Source: Streptococcus parasanguinis (lineage in GTDB: Bacteria > Bacillota > Bacilli > Lactobacillales > Streptococcaceae). Taken from it: a stretch of 64,000 bases of DNA. Shown here piece after piece: positions 53,067-62,620 of this stretch. The stretch covers positions 62,001 through 126,000 of the forward strand of contig NZ_JAHZPC010000004.1 of assembly GCF_019929185.1 (NCBI RefSeq), in the 5' to 3' direction. Each line of letters begins with the position of its first letter. The first letter of the stretch is position 1. The notes below the pieces were generated by a model. That model worked only from the letters and a program-made list of their open reading frames with translations, searched no databases and was not told where the DNA came from. Made by a program: the position numbers and the translations under genes.

Positions 53067-53672
53067 ATGGCTATCATTTTACCAGAATTACCATATGCTT
53101 ATGATGCATTGGAACCTTATATCGATGAAGAAACCATGCATTTGCACCATGATAAACACCATCAAACATATGTAAACAATGTGAATGCAGCTCTTGAAAA
53201 ACATCCTGAAATTGGAGAAGACCTTGAAAGCTTGTTAGCTAATGTTGAATCCATTCCAGCTGACATTCGCCAAGCTGTGATCAACAATGGTGGTGGTCAT
53301 TTGAACCACGCTCTTTTCTGGGAATTGATGACTCCAGAACAAACAGCTCCTTCAGCAGAACTTGCTGCAGCTATTGATGCCACATTTGGTTCATTTGAAG
53401 ACTTCAAAGCAGCCTTCACAGCAGCAGCAACGACACGTTTTGGTTCTGGCTGGGCATGGTTGGTTGTCAACAAAGAGGGTAAACTTGAAGTCACTTCAAC
53501 AGCAAACCAAGATACACCAATCTCTGAAGGAAAAACACCAATCCTTGGTTTGGATGTTTGGGAACATGCCTACTACGTGAAATACCGTAACGTACGTCCT
53601 GACTATATCAAAGCTTTCTTCTCAGTGATCAACTGGAATAAAGTGAATGACTTGTTTGCGGCAGCAAAATAA
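53067..53672 (+). CDS. sodA: Manganese superoxide dismutase
   Basis: The 201-residue Fe/Mn SOD dismutates superoxide in the cytoplasm. Metal ligands lie in [11 protein letters not shown] (His about 27), NHALFWELM (His about 81) and [20 protein letters not shown] (Asp about 163, His about 167). [10 protein letters not shown] and the Gly/Gln pattern fit the streptococcal Mn form. AGAGGAC precedes ATG. It is ended by a terminator at 53684. Confidence 0.98.
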   Translation: MAIILPELPYAYDALEPYIDEETMHLHHDKHHQTYVNNVNAALEKHPEIGEDLESLLANVESIPADIRQAVINNGGGHLNHALFWELMTPEQTAPSAELAAAIDATFGSFEDFKAAFTAAATTRFGSGWAWLVVNKEGKLEVTSTANQDTPISEGKTPILGLDVWEHAYYVKYRNVRPDYIKAFFSVINWNKVNDLFAAAK

Positions 53673-53683
53673 TAAAATAAAGG

Positions 53684-53722
53684 AATCTATAAGAGCGACA
53701 ATTGCCTCTTATAGATTTTTTT
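53684..53722 (+). terminator. Terminator after sodA
   Basis: AATCTATAAGAG (53684-53695) pairs with CTCTTATAGATT (53706-53717), followed by T5. Confidence 0.93.
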
Positions 53723-53882
53723 GTTTGTATCCGGAAAATCGGAGTATAATTTCTTGCGTTTGGACAGGAAAATGATACACTAGTAGGAGTGTGTCTTACT
53801 TATCAAAAGCCCAGTTTGAAGGGCCTAGGCAAGGAAAAGATGACCGTTAAAATGAAAACTGAAACATGCAGGGAGAAATGAA

Positions 53883-55355
53883 ATGACTAGTATTACCATT
53901 ACCAAAGGAGCAGTTGAGACGCCTATCTATTTACGGATGTTGAATCGTCATGGCTTAATTGCAGGAGCAACAGGGACAGGGAAAACAGTTACCCTCAAGG
54001 TCCTCACAGAAAAATTAAGCAAAGAGGGCATTCCGGTCTTTCTAGCTGATATCAAGGGAGATTTATCTGGTTTAGCCAAAGCGGGACAATGGACTCCAAA
54101 ACTGGAAGAACGCTACAAACTGCTTGGTCTCACAGATCCGTTTGAGCCGCAAGCCTTCCCTGTTCGATTGTGGGATGTCTTTGGCCAAGCTGGTCATCCT
54201 GTTCGTGCGACTGTCGAAGGAATGGGGTCATTGCTTCTTTCTCGTCTGCTTGATTTGAATGAAACTCAATCAGGAATTCTTGCAATTGTCTTTAAAGTGG
54301 CTCAAGAGAAAGATTGGCCCTTGATTGATTTGAAGGACCTACAAAGCCTTTTAAAGGAAGTCTATGAACACAGCTCGGACTATTCTGCCCAATATGGTAA
54401 TATCACCAAACAATCTGTCGGAGCCATCCAAAGAAGCCTCTTGGTTCTTGAAGAAGAAGGAGCGGATCAGTTTTTCGGAGAGCCTGCACTTGATTTAAAT
54501 GACTTTATGCAACTCGATGCATCAGGGCGTGGGTATATCAATATTCTTTCGGCTACAAAGCTCTTTCATTCACCAAAATTGTATTCAACCTTTTTAATTT
54601 GGATGTTGTCTCGTCTCTTTGAAACACTTCCCGAGGTTGGGGATCCCGAAAAGCCAAAACTGGTTTTCTTCTTTGATGAAGCCCATCTCCTCTTTAAGGA
54701 TGCAAGCAAGCTCTTTCTTGAGAAGGTCGAGCAAGTCGTGCGCCTGATTCGTTCTAAGGGTGTAGGGATTTACTTTATTACCCAAAATCCTCAAGATCTA
54801 CCAGAATCTGTTTTGGCACAGCTTGGAAATCGTGTACAACATGCTCTTCGAGCTTATACACCAAAAGAAATGAAGGCCATCAAGGTGGCTGCCCAAAGTT
54901 TTCGTCCGAATCCAGACTTTGATACAGAAACAGTGATCACAGAATTAGGGACAGGGGAAGCCTTGGTTTCTTTCCTAAATGAGAAGGGGCAACCTAGTGT
55001 TGTTGAGCGTGCTTATATTCTCTCTCCTCAATCAAGTTTTGACCTCTTAAATGAAAGTGAACAATTAGCCTTAATCACGACATCGCCTTTCCATCAAAAG
55101 TATGCGACGACGATTGATCGGGAATCTGCCTATGAAAAATTAGCAGCTAAAGCAAGCAAGGAAGCACAAGAAAAAGAGCAAAAAGAAGCAGAAAAGGAAG
55201 AGGCTGCAGCAGATAAGGCAGCTCAAAAACGTAGTCCGGGTCGTCCAAGAAAATCTAGTCTTGAAAAGGCAAAAGATTCCTTCTTGAGTTCCTTATTCCG
55301 GACGATTGCGCGTGAGATCGCTAAGCTAATTATGGGCTCCTTTAAACGGAAATAA
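53883..55355 (+). CDS. HerA-like ATPase (DUF853/YjgR family)
   Basis: A 490-residue P-loop ATPase of the FtsK-HerA superfamily: Walker A GATGTGKTVTL (about residues 28-38), ADIKGDLSGLAKAG (about 54-67), Walker B KLVFFFDEAHLLF (about 259-271), and the arginine-finger-like RSKGVGIYFITQNPQDLP. The C-terminus (about 410-490) is Lys/Glu-rich coiled-coil-like, then a basic KRSPGRPRKSSLEKAKD stretch resembling an AT-hook. Cellular role of YjgR is not established. GGGAG precedes ATG. Confidence 0.9.
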   Translation: MTSITITKGAVETPIYLRMLNRHGLIAGATGTGKTVTLKVLTEKLSKEGIPVFLADIKGDLSGLAKAGQWTPKLEERYKLLGLTDPFEPQAFPVRLWDVFGQAGHPVRATVEGMGSLLLSRLLDLNETQSGILAIVFKVAQEKDWPLIDLKDLQSLLKEVYEHSSDYSAQYGNITKQSVGAIQRSLLVLEEEGADQFFGEPALDLNDFMQLDASGRGYINILSATKLFHSPKLYSTFLIWMLSRLFETLPEVGDPEKPKLVFFFDEAHLLFKDASKLFLEKVEQVVRLIRSKGVGIYFITQNPQDLPESVLAQLGNRVQHALRAYTPKEMKAIKVAAQSFRPNPDFDTETVITELGTGEALVSFLNEKGQPSVVERAYILSPQSSFDLLNESEQLALITTSPFHQKYATTIDRESAYEKLAAKASKEAQEKEQKEAEKEEAAADKAAQKRSPGRPRKSSLEKAKDSFLSSLFRTIAREIAKLIMGSFKRK

Positions 55356-55415
55356 CCCTTTTATGAAAAGAAAAAAACTTTTTAAAAAGAAACCGTTTTC
55401 TCTTTCTGATAATTC

Positions 55416-55444
55416 TTGTTATTTTCAGTAGAATCTTTTATAAT
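55416..55444 (+). promoter_or_regulatory. Promoter abutting the serine hydrolase gene (possible leaderless transcript)
   Basis: TTGTTA (55416-55421), 17-base spacer, TATAAT (55439-55444). The start codon is only 10 bases after the -10, so the mRNA should begin within a few bases of the ATG at 55454. Confidence 0.65.
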
Positions 55445-55453
55445 TAATCTCGT

Positions 55454-56521
55454 ATGAAAAAATATTTTAATCTACGCTCGATCATGATTGCGGTCAGTAT
55501 TTTATTGTGCTTAGTGGGAACAAGCGCACTGGGCTACTTGCATCTTACGCAACCAACAGCATCAGCAATTGAAAAAAAATCAAAGAAAACAAAAGAAGCA
55601 AAAGAACAAGATATCGAAAAGTCTACCCCTGAGACGAAAAAACCGCGTGTCAAATCTCCTGAAGCTAAGCAAGCAGTAGTAGATGCAGACATGGAAACGA
55701 TGAGCGCTTATGGCCTTGTCTATGATTATGCTAATAAAGGTTTGGTAGAGGTTGTCCAGGATTTCCTAGCGGAAAGTGGAATTGATCCGTCACAAGTTGC
55801 CTTCACGTATCGCAATGCCATTACTGGAGAGCAATTTGCCATGAATGATCTTCAACCAATGACGGCAGGTAGTACCTATAAGCTACCCTTGAACATGTTG
55901 GTGGTGGATGAAGTCGCAAAGGGTAAACTCAATTTAACAGATCGATTTGATATTACCAATACCTACTATGAATATGTAGGGGAGCATGACAATTACGTTG
56001 CTGCCTTTGATGGAGCTATGTCTATTCCTGATATGCAGCGCTATTCATTGGTTTACTCTGAAAATACCCCAGCCTATGCTTTGGCAGATCGTTTAGGGGG
56101 GATGGAGCAAGCGCGCAAGTTATTCAGTCGTTATGGTCAATCCCGTTCACCAGAAGTCAAAACCTTTAGCGAAGATAATAAAACGACAACGGATTATTAC
56201 ATCCATGTCTTGGAATATCTTTGGAATCATCAAGAAAAATATGCAGATTTACTAGAACTGATCGGGGAGTCTTTCCCAGGTGAGTACTATAAAAAATTCT
56301 TGCCAGATTTGGTGATTCAACAAAAACCAGGATATGTTGCTGAAGCACTTAATGTGGATGCGATTGTCCGTGAATCGACTCCTTATTTGGTTGCCATTTA
56401 CACTGCAGGACTTGGAGGTACGACTCCAGAAAGTTCTGAAATCAGTGGCGTTGGTCTTTATCAATTGGGACAATTGGCTTATGTTATCAATGAATGGCAT
56501 CGTGTCAATATGAATGAATAA
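55454..56521 (+). CDS. Class A beta-lactamase-like serine hydrolase, membrane-anchored
   Basis: The 355-residue protein has one N-terminal helix (about residues 9-30), a Lys/Glu-rich linker (about 35-75), and an extracellular beta-lactamase2-type domain. AGSTYKLPL (S-x-x-K, about 137-145) holds the nucleophile, YSENTPAYAL (about 200) corresponds to the SDN loop, and QKPGY (about 294) replaces the KTG. Loss of KTG argues against beta-lactam hydrolysis and for a wall- or peptide-directed hydrolase or pseudo-enzyme. No ribosome site precedes ATG 55454, and the promoter -10 ends 9 bases upstream. Confidence 0.85.
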   Translation: MKKYFNLRSIMIAVSILLCLVGTSALGYLHLTQPTASAIEKKSKKTKEAKEQDIEKSTPETKKPRVKSPEAKQAVVDADMETMSAYGLVYDYANKGLVEVVQDFLAESGIDPSQVAFTYRNAITGEQFAMNDLQPMTAGSTYKLPLNMLVVDEVAKGKLNLTDRFDITNTYYEYVGEHDNYVAAFDGAMSIPDMQRYSLVYSENTPAYALADRLGGMEQARKLFSRYGQSRSPEVKTFSEDNKTTTDYYIHVLEYLWNHQEKYADLLELIGESFPGEYYKKFLPDLVIQQKPGYVAEALNVDAIVRESTPYLVAIYTAGLGGTTPESSEISGVGLYQLGQLAYVINEWHRVNMNE

Positions 56522-56526
56522 TCGAC

Positions 56527-56562
56527 AAAAGGTCTGAGTTTTGCTCAGACCTTTTCTTTTAA
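56527..56562 (+). terminator. Terminator after the serine hydrolase gene
   Basis: AAAAGGTCTGAG (56527-56538) pairs with CTCAGACCTTTT (56544-56555). Confidence 0.92.
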
Positions 56563-56680
56563 CAAAGTATCATGAAAATGACTTGGTGTTTCGAATTACT
56601 TTTCTGTTCTAAAGAGACTTCTTTCCCTTTTCTATAAAAAGTATGTTATACTACTAATAGTAATAAGAGGAAGTATAGAC

Positions 56681-57370
56681 ATGATTACAAAGGAAGATTA
56701 CCAGTTGCTCCGCTCGCATCCAGCCTTTTCTGCGCTACCAGTGGAGCTATTTGATAAATTAGCTGTTGAAATTCATGCCAGGGATATCCCTAAAGGACAA
56801 ATTTTATTTTATGCAGGAGATAGGCGGGAGCGCATTTTTCTTCTGGCAAAAGGCTTTGCTCGTATTGAGCAATTCGATTCGTCTGACCAATTCTCCTATA
56901 TGGATTATATTAAGAAGGGGGCTCTGTTCCCTTATGGTGGGATGTTCCAGGATGAGCGTTACCACTATACAGCTAGTGCGGTGACGGATTTGCGTTGTTT
57001 CGTGATTCCCGTCAACCTCTATGAATTATATGCCCAAGAGAGTAAGGAGCAGTTGCTCTTTATTATGAGAAAGCTCTCCTCCATCCTAGAATTTCAAGAG
57101 TTGCGCTTGCGCAATGTCGTGACAGCTAGTGCCAGTGAGCGCGTGATTCAATCCTTAGCCATTCTGTGCAAGGACTATGAAGGTCTAGGAAATCAGCTTC
57201 CATTTCCAATTAGTATGAAGGAAATGGCCAAATTAGCAGCCACAACTAGAGAAACCGTCAATCAAGTTTTAAAGAAACTCATTGATTCTCATAAGATCCA
57301 GTATGAGAGAAAACAACTAACTTTTCTAGATACAGCCTACTTTTTAAAAAGTTTTGAAGAGATCAACTAA
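56681..57370 (+). CDS. flp: Crp/Fnr family regulator of the ADI operon (Flp/ArcR-like)
   Basis: A 229-residue CRP/FNR-fold regulator: cyclic-nucleotide-binding-like beta barrel (about residues 20-130, with IPKGQILFYAGDRRERIFLLAKG), dimer helix near 135-160, and a C-terminal helix-turn-helix ISMKEMAKLAATTRETVNQVLKKL (about 182-205). Residues for cAMP binding and the N-terminal Fe-S cysteines of true FNR are absent. Position directly upstream of arcA matches Flp/FlpS/ArcR activators of the ADI operon in S. gordonii and S. suis. AAGAGGAAG precedes ATG, and TGTTATACT is an extended -10 (TATACT 56647-56652). Confidence 0.88.
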   Translation: MITKEDYQLLRSHPAFSALPVELFDKLAVEIHARDIPKGQILFYAGDRRERIFLLAKGFARIEQFDSSDQFSYMDYIKKGALFPYGGMFQDERYHYTASAVTDLRCFVIPVNLYELYAQESKEQLLFIMRKLSSILEFQELRLRNVVTASASERVIQSLAILCKDYEGLGNQLPFPISMKEMAKLAATTRETVNQVLKKLIDSHKIQYERKQLTFLDTAYFLKSFEEIN

Positions 57371-57387
57371 TTCGTTGATCTTTTTTT
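57361..57387 (+). terminator. Terminator overlapping the end of the regulator gene
   Basis: GATCAAC (57361-57367) pairs with GTTGATC (57374-57380), followed by T7; the first arm lies within the last codons. Confidence 0.85.
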
Positions 57388-57524
57388 ATTTTTTACAAAA
57401 AAATATATATTCATAAAAATAATATAAAAGGCAAAATATGCAAAGAAAACGCTTCATATTAACTAAAAAATAGGAAGGATTCAAAAAAACGCCAAATTAT
57501 TTGCATTCAAAAAGTAGAATCCTT

Positions 57525-57554
57525 TGTGAAAGCGGTACCAATAAAGAATATAAT
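57525..57554 (+). promoter_or_regulatory. arcA promoter with overlapping cre (CcpA) site
   Basis: TATAAT at 57549-57554 has TTGTGA 18 bases upstream (57525-57530). TGAAAGCGGTACCA (57527-57540) matches the cre consensus TGWAANCGNTNWCA at 13 of 14 positions and covers the -35, so CcpA binding would block transcription when glucose is present. A weaker cre-like AGAAAACGCTTCAT occurs at 57444-57457. Dual cre control of arcA is known in S. gordonii. Confidence 0.75.
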
Positions 57555-57606
57555 AACAATTGTAATAAGCTTGTGAACAAGCTCAAAGAAAAAAGGAGGA
57601 TGACAG

Positions 57607-58836
57607 ATGTCAACTAAACCAATTCATGTTTTCTCAGAAATTGGAAAACTGAAAAAAGTAATGTTGCACCGTCCAGGTAAAGAGTTGGAAAACTTGATGC
57701 CTGACTATCTAGAGCGTCTTCTTTTTGATGATATTCCATTCTTGGAAGATGCACAAAAAGAACACGACAATTTTGCTCAAGCGCTTCGTAACGAAGGAAT
57801 CGAAGTACTTTATCTTGAAAAATTGGCAGCTGAGTCATTGACTACTCCAGAAATTCGCGAACAATTCATCGAAGAATATCTTGATGAAGCAAACATTCGT
57901 GGACGCCAAACTAAAAACGCTATTCGCGAAATCCTTCGTGGTATTGAAGACAACCAAGAATTGGTTGAAAAAACAATGGCTGGTTTCCAAAAAGCTGAGC
58001 TTCCAGAAATTCCAGAAGCTGACAAAGGCTTGACAGACCTTGTTGAATCTGACTACCCATTTGCGATTGATCCAATGCCAAACTTGTACTTCACACGTGA
58101 CCCATTTGCTACAATTGGGAATGCAGTATCATTGAACCACATGTATGCTGATACACGTAACCGTGAAACTTTGTATGGTAAATACATCTTCAAATATCAC
58201 CCAGTATATGGTGGTAATGTAGAATTGGTATACAACCGTGAAGAAGATACTCGTATCGAAGGTGGGGACGAATTGGTCCTTTCTAAAGATGTCTTGGCAG
58301 TTGGTATCTCACAACGTACAGATGCTGCATCAATTGAAAAATTGTTGGTAAACATCTTCAAGAAAAACGTTGGCTTCAAGAAAGTATTGGCCTTCGAATT
58401 TGCAAACAACCGTAAATTCATGCACTTGGATACAGTATTCACAATGGTGGACTACGATAAATTCACAATCCACCCAGAAATTCAAGGCAACCTTCGCGTC
58501 TTCTCTGTAACATATGAAAATGAAGCATTGAAGATTGTTGAAGAAAAAGGTGATTTGGCTGAATTGCTTGCTGAAAACCTTGGTGTTGAAAAAGTTACAT
58601 TGATTCCTTGTGGTGATGGTAATGTGGTTGCAGCTGCTCGTGAACAATGGAACGACGGTTCTAATACTCTTACAATCGCACCTGGTGTGGTAGTTGTATA
58701 CGATCGTAACACAGTTACAAACAAGAAATTAGAAGAATACGGACTTCGTTTGATTAAGATCCGCGGAAGTGAATTGGTTCGCGGTCGTGGTGGACCTCGT
58801 TGTATGTCAATGCCATTTGAACGTGAAGAAATCTAA
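57607..58836 (+). CDS. arcA: Arginine deiminase
   Basis: ArcA (409 residues) converts arginine to citrulline and ammonia, the first step of the ADI pathway that yields ATP and raises pH. Signatures: [11 protein letters not shown] (residues 20-30), [19 protein letters not shown] (about 159-177), [10 protein letters not shown] (about 218-227), [10 protein letters not shown] (about 278-287) and the C-terminal [12 protein letters not shown] with catalytic Cys399. Length is standard. AAAGGAGGATGACAG is an almost perfect ribosome site, consistent with high expression. Codon use is strongly biased to AAC/GAA/GGT as in abundant proteins. Confidence 0.99.
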   Translation: MSTKPIHVFSEIGKLKKVMLHRPGKELENLMPDYLERLLFDDIPFLEDAQKEHDNFAQALRNEGIEVLYLEKLAAESLTTPEIREQFIEEYLDEANIRGRQTKNAIREILRGIEDNQELVEKTMAGFQKAELPEIPEADKGLTDLVESDYPFAIDPMPNLYFTRDPFATIGNAVSLNHMYADTRNRETLYGKYIFKYHPVYGGNVELVYNREEDTRIEGGDELVLSKDVLAVGISQRTDAASIEKLLVNIFKKNVGFKKVLAFEFANNRKFMHLDTVFTMVDYDKFTIHPEIQGNLRVFSVTYENEALKIVEEKGDLAELLAENLGVEKVTLIPCGDGNVVAAAREQWNDGSNTLTIAPGVVVVYDRNTVTNKKLEEYGLRLIKIRGSELVRGRGGPRCMSMPFEREEI

Positions 58837-58920
58837 TAGAGAAGACCGGGAGCTGGTCTATAGAGATCAGCTCTTCCTTCTGACTGATCAATACTAGAAA
58901 GAAAATAGGAGACGAATAGA

Positions 58921-59937
58921 ATGACAAATTCAGTGTTCCAAGGACGTAGCTTCTTGGCAGAAAAAGACTTTACACGCGCAGAGTTAGAATACCTCATCGG
59001 ACTTTCAGCTCACTTGAAAGACCTTAAAAAACGCAACATTGAACACCACTATCTTGCTGGTAAAAACATTGCGCTTTTGTTTGAAAAAACTTCAACTCGT
59101 ACTCGTGCTGCCTTCACAACAGCAGCTATCGACCTTGGTGCTCACCCAGAATACCTAGGTGCAAACGACATCCAACTTGGTAAAAAAGAATCTACAGAAG
59201 ATACTGCTAAAGTTCTTGGACGTATGTTTGACGGTATTGAATTCCGTGGTTTCAGCCAACGTATGGTTGAAGAATTGGCTGAATTCTCAGGTGTTCCAGT
59301 ATGGAATGGTTTGACTGACGAATGGCACCCAACTCAAATGCTTGCAGACTACTTGACAGTTCAAGAAAACTTTGGACGTTTGGAAGGTTTGACACTTGTA
59401 TACTGTGGTGATGGACGTAACAACGTTGCGAACAGCCTTCTTGTAACAGGTGCTATCCTTGGAGTGAACGTACACATCTTCTCACCAAAAGAACTCTTCC
59501 CAGAAAAAGAAATCGTTGAATTGGCAGAAGGATTTGCAAAAGAAAGTGGCGCTCATATCTTGATCACTGAAGATGCTGACGAAGCAGTGAAAGGTGCAGA
59601 CGTACTTTACACTGACGTTTGGGTATCAATGGGTGAAGAAGACAAATTTGCAGAACGTGTTGCCCTTTTGAAACCTTACCAAGTAAATATGGATTTGATT
59701 AAGAAAGCTGATAACGAAGACTTGATCTTCTTGCACTGCTTACCAGCCTTCCACGATACAAATACTGTTTACGGTAAAGATGTTGCTGAAAAATTCGGCG
59801 TAGAAGAAATGGAAGTTACTGACGAAGTGTTCCGCAGCAAATATGCTCGTCACTTTGACCAAGCTGAAAACCGTATGCACACCATCAAAGCGGTTATGGC
59901 AGCTACTCTTGGTAACTTGTACATTCCAAAAGTTTAA
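58921..59937 (+). CDS. arcB: Catabolic ornithine carbamoyltransferase
   Basis: ArcB (338 residues) splits citrulline with phosphate into ornithine and carbamoyl phosphate. Carbamoyl phosphate loop STRTR is at residues 58-62 ([12 protein letters not shown]), HPTQ near 139 ([12 protein letters not shown]), DVWVSMGEE near 235 for ornithine binding, and the catalytic HCLPAFHD near 274. AATAGGAGACG precedes ATG. It is second in the operon; a hairpin with a T run follows before arcC. Confidence 0.99.
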   Translation: MTNSVFQGRSFLAEKDFTRAELEYLIGLSAHLKDLKKRNIEHHYLAGKNIALLFEKTSTRTRAAFTTAAIDLGAHPEYLGANDIQLGKKESTEDTAKVLGRMFDGIEFRGFSQRMVEELAEFSGVPVWNGLTDEWHPTQMLADYLTVQENFGRLEGLTLVYCGDGRNNVANSLLVTGAILGVNVHIFSPKELFPEKEIVELAEGFAKESGAHILITEDADEAVKGADVLYTDVWVSMGEEDKFAERVALLKPYQVNMDLIKKADNEDLIFLHCLPAFHDTNTVYGKDVAEKFGVEEMEVTDEVFRSKYARHFDQAENRMHTIKAVMAATLGNLYIPKV

Positions 59938-59963
59938 GACTTTATAACCAGATACCAACAGCT

Positions 59964-60009
59964 ATAGGGGCTGGACTGCTAGCTTTAGTCCTGCCCCTAT
60001 TTTTTATAG
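59964..60009 (+). terminator. Intra-operon terminator between arcB and arcC
   Basis: ATAGGGGCtGGACT (59964-59977) pairs with AGTCCtGCCCCTAT (59987-60000), followed by T6. Being inside the operon, it probably lets only part of transcription through. Confidence 0.8.
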
Positions 60010-60022
60010 AAAGGGAAAATTA

Positions 60023-60967
60023 ATGTCAAGAAAAATCGTCGTTGCTTTGGGAGGAAATGCTATTCTCTCATCTGATCCTTCTGCGCAAGCTCAACAAGAA
60101 GCACTTGTAGAAACAGCTAAACACTTAGTTAAATTAATCAAAAATGGAGATGAGTTGATCATTACTCACGGAAATGGTCCTCAAGTAGGAAACCTCTTGC
60201 TCCAACATTTGGCAGCAAATTCTGAAAAGAACCCAGCATTCCCACTTGATTCATTAGTTGCTATGACCGAAGGAAGCATTGGCTACTGGCTTCAAAACGC
60301 TCTTCAAAATGCTCTTCTTGAAGAAGGAATTGAAAAAGATGTGGCTTCTGTTGTAACACAAGTCGTTGTTGATAAGAATGACCCAGCTTTTGTCAACCTC
60401 AGTAAACCAATCGGTCCATTCTACTCAGAAGAAGAAGCAAAAGCAGAAGCTGAAAAATCAGGAGCAACTTTCAAAGAAGATGCTGGTCGTGGCTGGCGTA
60501 AAGTTGTGGCTTCACCAAAACCAGTGGATATCAAAGAAATCAATACCATTCGTACTTTGTTGAACGAAGGTCAAGTCGTTGTAGCTGCCGGTGGTGGTGG
60601 TATCCCAGTTGTGAAAGAAGCAGATGGTAGCTTATCAGGTGTTGAAGCTGTCATCGATAAAGACTTTGCATCTCAACGTTTGGCTGAATTAGTAGAAGCA
60701 GACCTCTTCATCGTCTTGACTGGTGTCGATTATGTCTTTGTAAACTATAACAAACCAGACCAAGCAAAATTGGAACATGTTAATGTGGCTCAATTGGAAG
60801 AATATATCAAACAAGACCAATTTGCACCAGGAAGCATGCTTCCTAAGGTAGAAGCTGCCATTGCCTTCGTCAATGGTCGTCCAGAAGGAAAAGCAGTCAT
60901 TACGTCCCTTGAAAACCTTGGAGCTTTAATTGAGTCTGAAAGTGGAACAATCATCCAAAAAGACTAA
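60023..60967 (+). CDS. arcC: Carbamate kinase
   Basis: ArcC (314 residues) transfers phosphate from carbamoyl phosphate to ADP, giving the ATP of the pathway. Motifs: VALGGNAIL (residues 6-14), [15 protein letters not shown] (about 48-62), [25 protein letters not shown] (about 187-198) and [14 protein letters not shown] (about 268-281) with the ATP-binding Lys. AAAGGGAAAA precedes ATG. It is separated from arcB by a terminator-like hairpin. Confidence 0.99.
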   Translation: MSRKIVVALGGNAILSSDPSAQAQQEALVETAKHLVKLIKNGDELIITHGNGPQVGNLLLQHLAANSEKNPAFPLDSLVAMTEGSIGYWLQNALQNALLEEGIEKDVASVVTQVVVDKNDPAFVNLSKPIGPFYSEEEAKAEAEKSGATFKEDAGRGWRKVVASPKPVDIKEINTIRTLLNEGQVVVAAGGGGIPVVKEADGSLSGVEAVIDKDFASQRLAELVEADLFIVLTGVDYVFVNYNKPDQAKLEHVNVAQLEEYIKQDQFAPGSMLPKVEAAIAFVNGRPEGKAVITSLENLGALIESESGTIIQKD

Positions 60968-61005
60968 TAAAAAATTAGGAAAAAACTAGTATTTTAAAGC
61001 TTATT

Positions 61006-61015
61006 GTGATAGAAT
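61006..61015 (+). promoter_or_regulatory. Possible internal promoter before arcD
   Basis: TGATAGAAT gives an extended -10 (TAGAAT 61010-61015) without a clear -35. It is followed by a perfect hairpin TTTTACAAGA-tgc-TCTTGTAAAA (61033-61055), which lacks a T run on the plus strand and may shape the mRNA between arcC and arcD. Confidence 0.35.
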
Positions 61016-61091
61016 AAGTCTATAGGTAAGCGTTTTACAAGATGCTCTTGTAAAATATCACTCACACTTTGTTGCGTTAGGAGGAAGACAA

Positions 61092-62603
61092 ATGAGTGAA
61101 AAAACGAAAAAAGGATTTAAGATGCCTTCATCTTTTTCCGTATTGTTAATTATCATTGCCATTATGGCAGTGTTAACTTGGATCATTCCAGCTGGTCAAT
61201 ACAAGGTTGATAAAGCTGGTGCCATCATCGCAGGTAGTTATGAATCTGTGAAACAAAATCCTCAAGGGATTTGGGATGTCTTGATGGCTCCGATCAATGC
61301 CATGCTTGGTAAAGCACCAACTAGTGCAGCGATTGACGTAGCCTTCTTCATCTTGATGGTCGGTGGTTTCCTTGGAGTTGTGAACGAAACAGGTACCCTT
61401 GATGTAGGGATTGCTTCTATCGTTCGTAAATACAAAGGCCGCGAAAAAATGTTGATCTTGATCTTGATGCCATTGTTTGCCCTTGGTGGGACAACTTATG
61501 GTATGGGTGAAGAAACCATGGCCTTCTATCCACTTCTTGTACCTGTTATGATGTCCGTTGGTTTTGACAGCTTAACAGGGGTAGCCATTATCCTTTTAGG
61601 ATCACAAATCGGATGTTTGGCGTCAACATTGAACCCATTTGCAACAGTTATAGCTTCTGACACTGCAGGTATCTCAAGTGCCTCAGGTCTCTTGCTCCGT
61701 GTAATCTTCTGGATTGTCTTGACAGCCCTTAGCACATACTATGTTTATCGTTATGCAGACAAGGTTCAAAAAGACCCAACCAAATCTCTCACCTATGCAA
61801 CTCGTGAAGAAGATTTGAAACACTTCAACGTTGATAGTGGCGAAGAAATTCCTTCACAAATGAACAAGAAACAAAAACGTGTCTTGCTCGTCTTCATTTC
61901 AACATTCGTTATCATGGTTGCTGGATTTATCCCATTCAAAGATTTGGGTATTACATTCTTTGAAAACTTTAACGAATCTCTCCATAAAGTTCCAGTGCTT
62001 GGCCAATTGATCGGTAACACAGATGCTCTTGGTACATGGTACTTCCCTCAAACAGCTATGCTCTTTGCCTTTATGGGAATCCTTGTTGGTATCATTTATG
62101 GCTTGAAAGAAGATAAAATCATTTCATCCTTTATGAATGGTGCAGCTGACCTCTTGAGTGTTGCTCTTATCGTAGCGGTAGCACGTGGTATCCAAGTCAT
62201 CATGAACGACGGTATGATCACTGCGACAATTCTTCACTGGGGTGAAGAAGGACTTAAAGGTCTTTCATCTCAATTGTTCATTGTCTTGACTTACATTTTC
62301 TACTTGCCAATGTCATTCTTGATCCCATCATCATCTGGTCTTGCCAGCGCAACAATGGGTATCATGGCACCTCTTGGTAAATTCGTCAATGTACCAGGTA
62401 GCTTGATTGTCACAGCTTACCAATCTGCATCTGGTGTCTTGAACTTAATCGCACCAACTTCAGGTATCGTAATGGGGGCTCTTGCTCTTGGACGTATTGA
62501 CTTGAGTGCATGGTGGAAATTCATGGGTAAATTGGTCGTAGCGATTGTTGTGATCACCATTGCCCTTCTTCTACTAGGAACAATGGTTCCATTCTTGCAA
62601 TAG
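61092..62603 (+). CDS. arcD: Arginine/ornithine antiporter ArcD (YfcC/DcuC-type)
   Basis: The 503-residue permease has about 12 helices and belongs to the YfcC (C4-dicarboxylate/arginine) family typical of streptococcal ArcD: WIIPAGQYKVDKAGAIIAGSY near the start, GGTTYGMGEETMAFYPLLVPV (about 138-158), and the late IPSSSGLASATMGIMAPL (about 411-428). It exchanges external arginine for ornithine, closing the ADI cycle. AGGAGGAAGAC precedes ATG. Note the family differs from the APC-type ArcD of Pseudomonas. Confidence 0.95.
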   Translation: MSEKTKKGFKMPSSFSVLLIIIAIMAVLTWIIPAGQYKVDKAGAIIAGSYESVKQNPQGIWDVLMAPINAMLGKAPTSAAIDVAFFILMVGGFLGVVNETGTLDVGIASIVRKYKGREKMLILILMPLFALGGTTYGMGEETMAFYPLLVPVMMSVGFDSLTGVAIILLGSQIGCLASTLNPFATVIASDTAGISSASGLLLRVIFWIVLTALSTYYVYRYADKVQKDPTKSLTYATREEDLKHFNVDSGEEIPSQMNKKQKRVLLVFISTFVIMVAGFIPFKDLGITFFENFNESLHKVPVLGQLIGNTDALGTWYFPQTAMLFAFMGILVGIIYGLKEDKIISSFMNGAADLLSVALIVAVARGIQVIMNDGMITATILHWGEEGLKGLSSQLFIVLTYIFYLPMSFLIPSSSGLASATMGIMAPLGKFVNVPGSLIVTAYQSASGVLNLIAPTSGIVMGALALGRIDLSAWWKFMGKLVVAIVVITIALLLLGTMVPFLQ

Positions 62604-62620
62604 CATAAAGTAGGTGTTTC

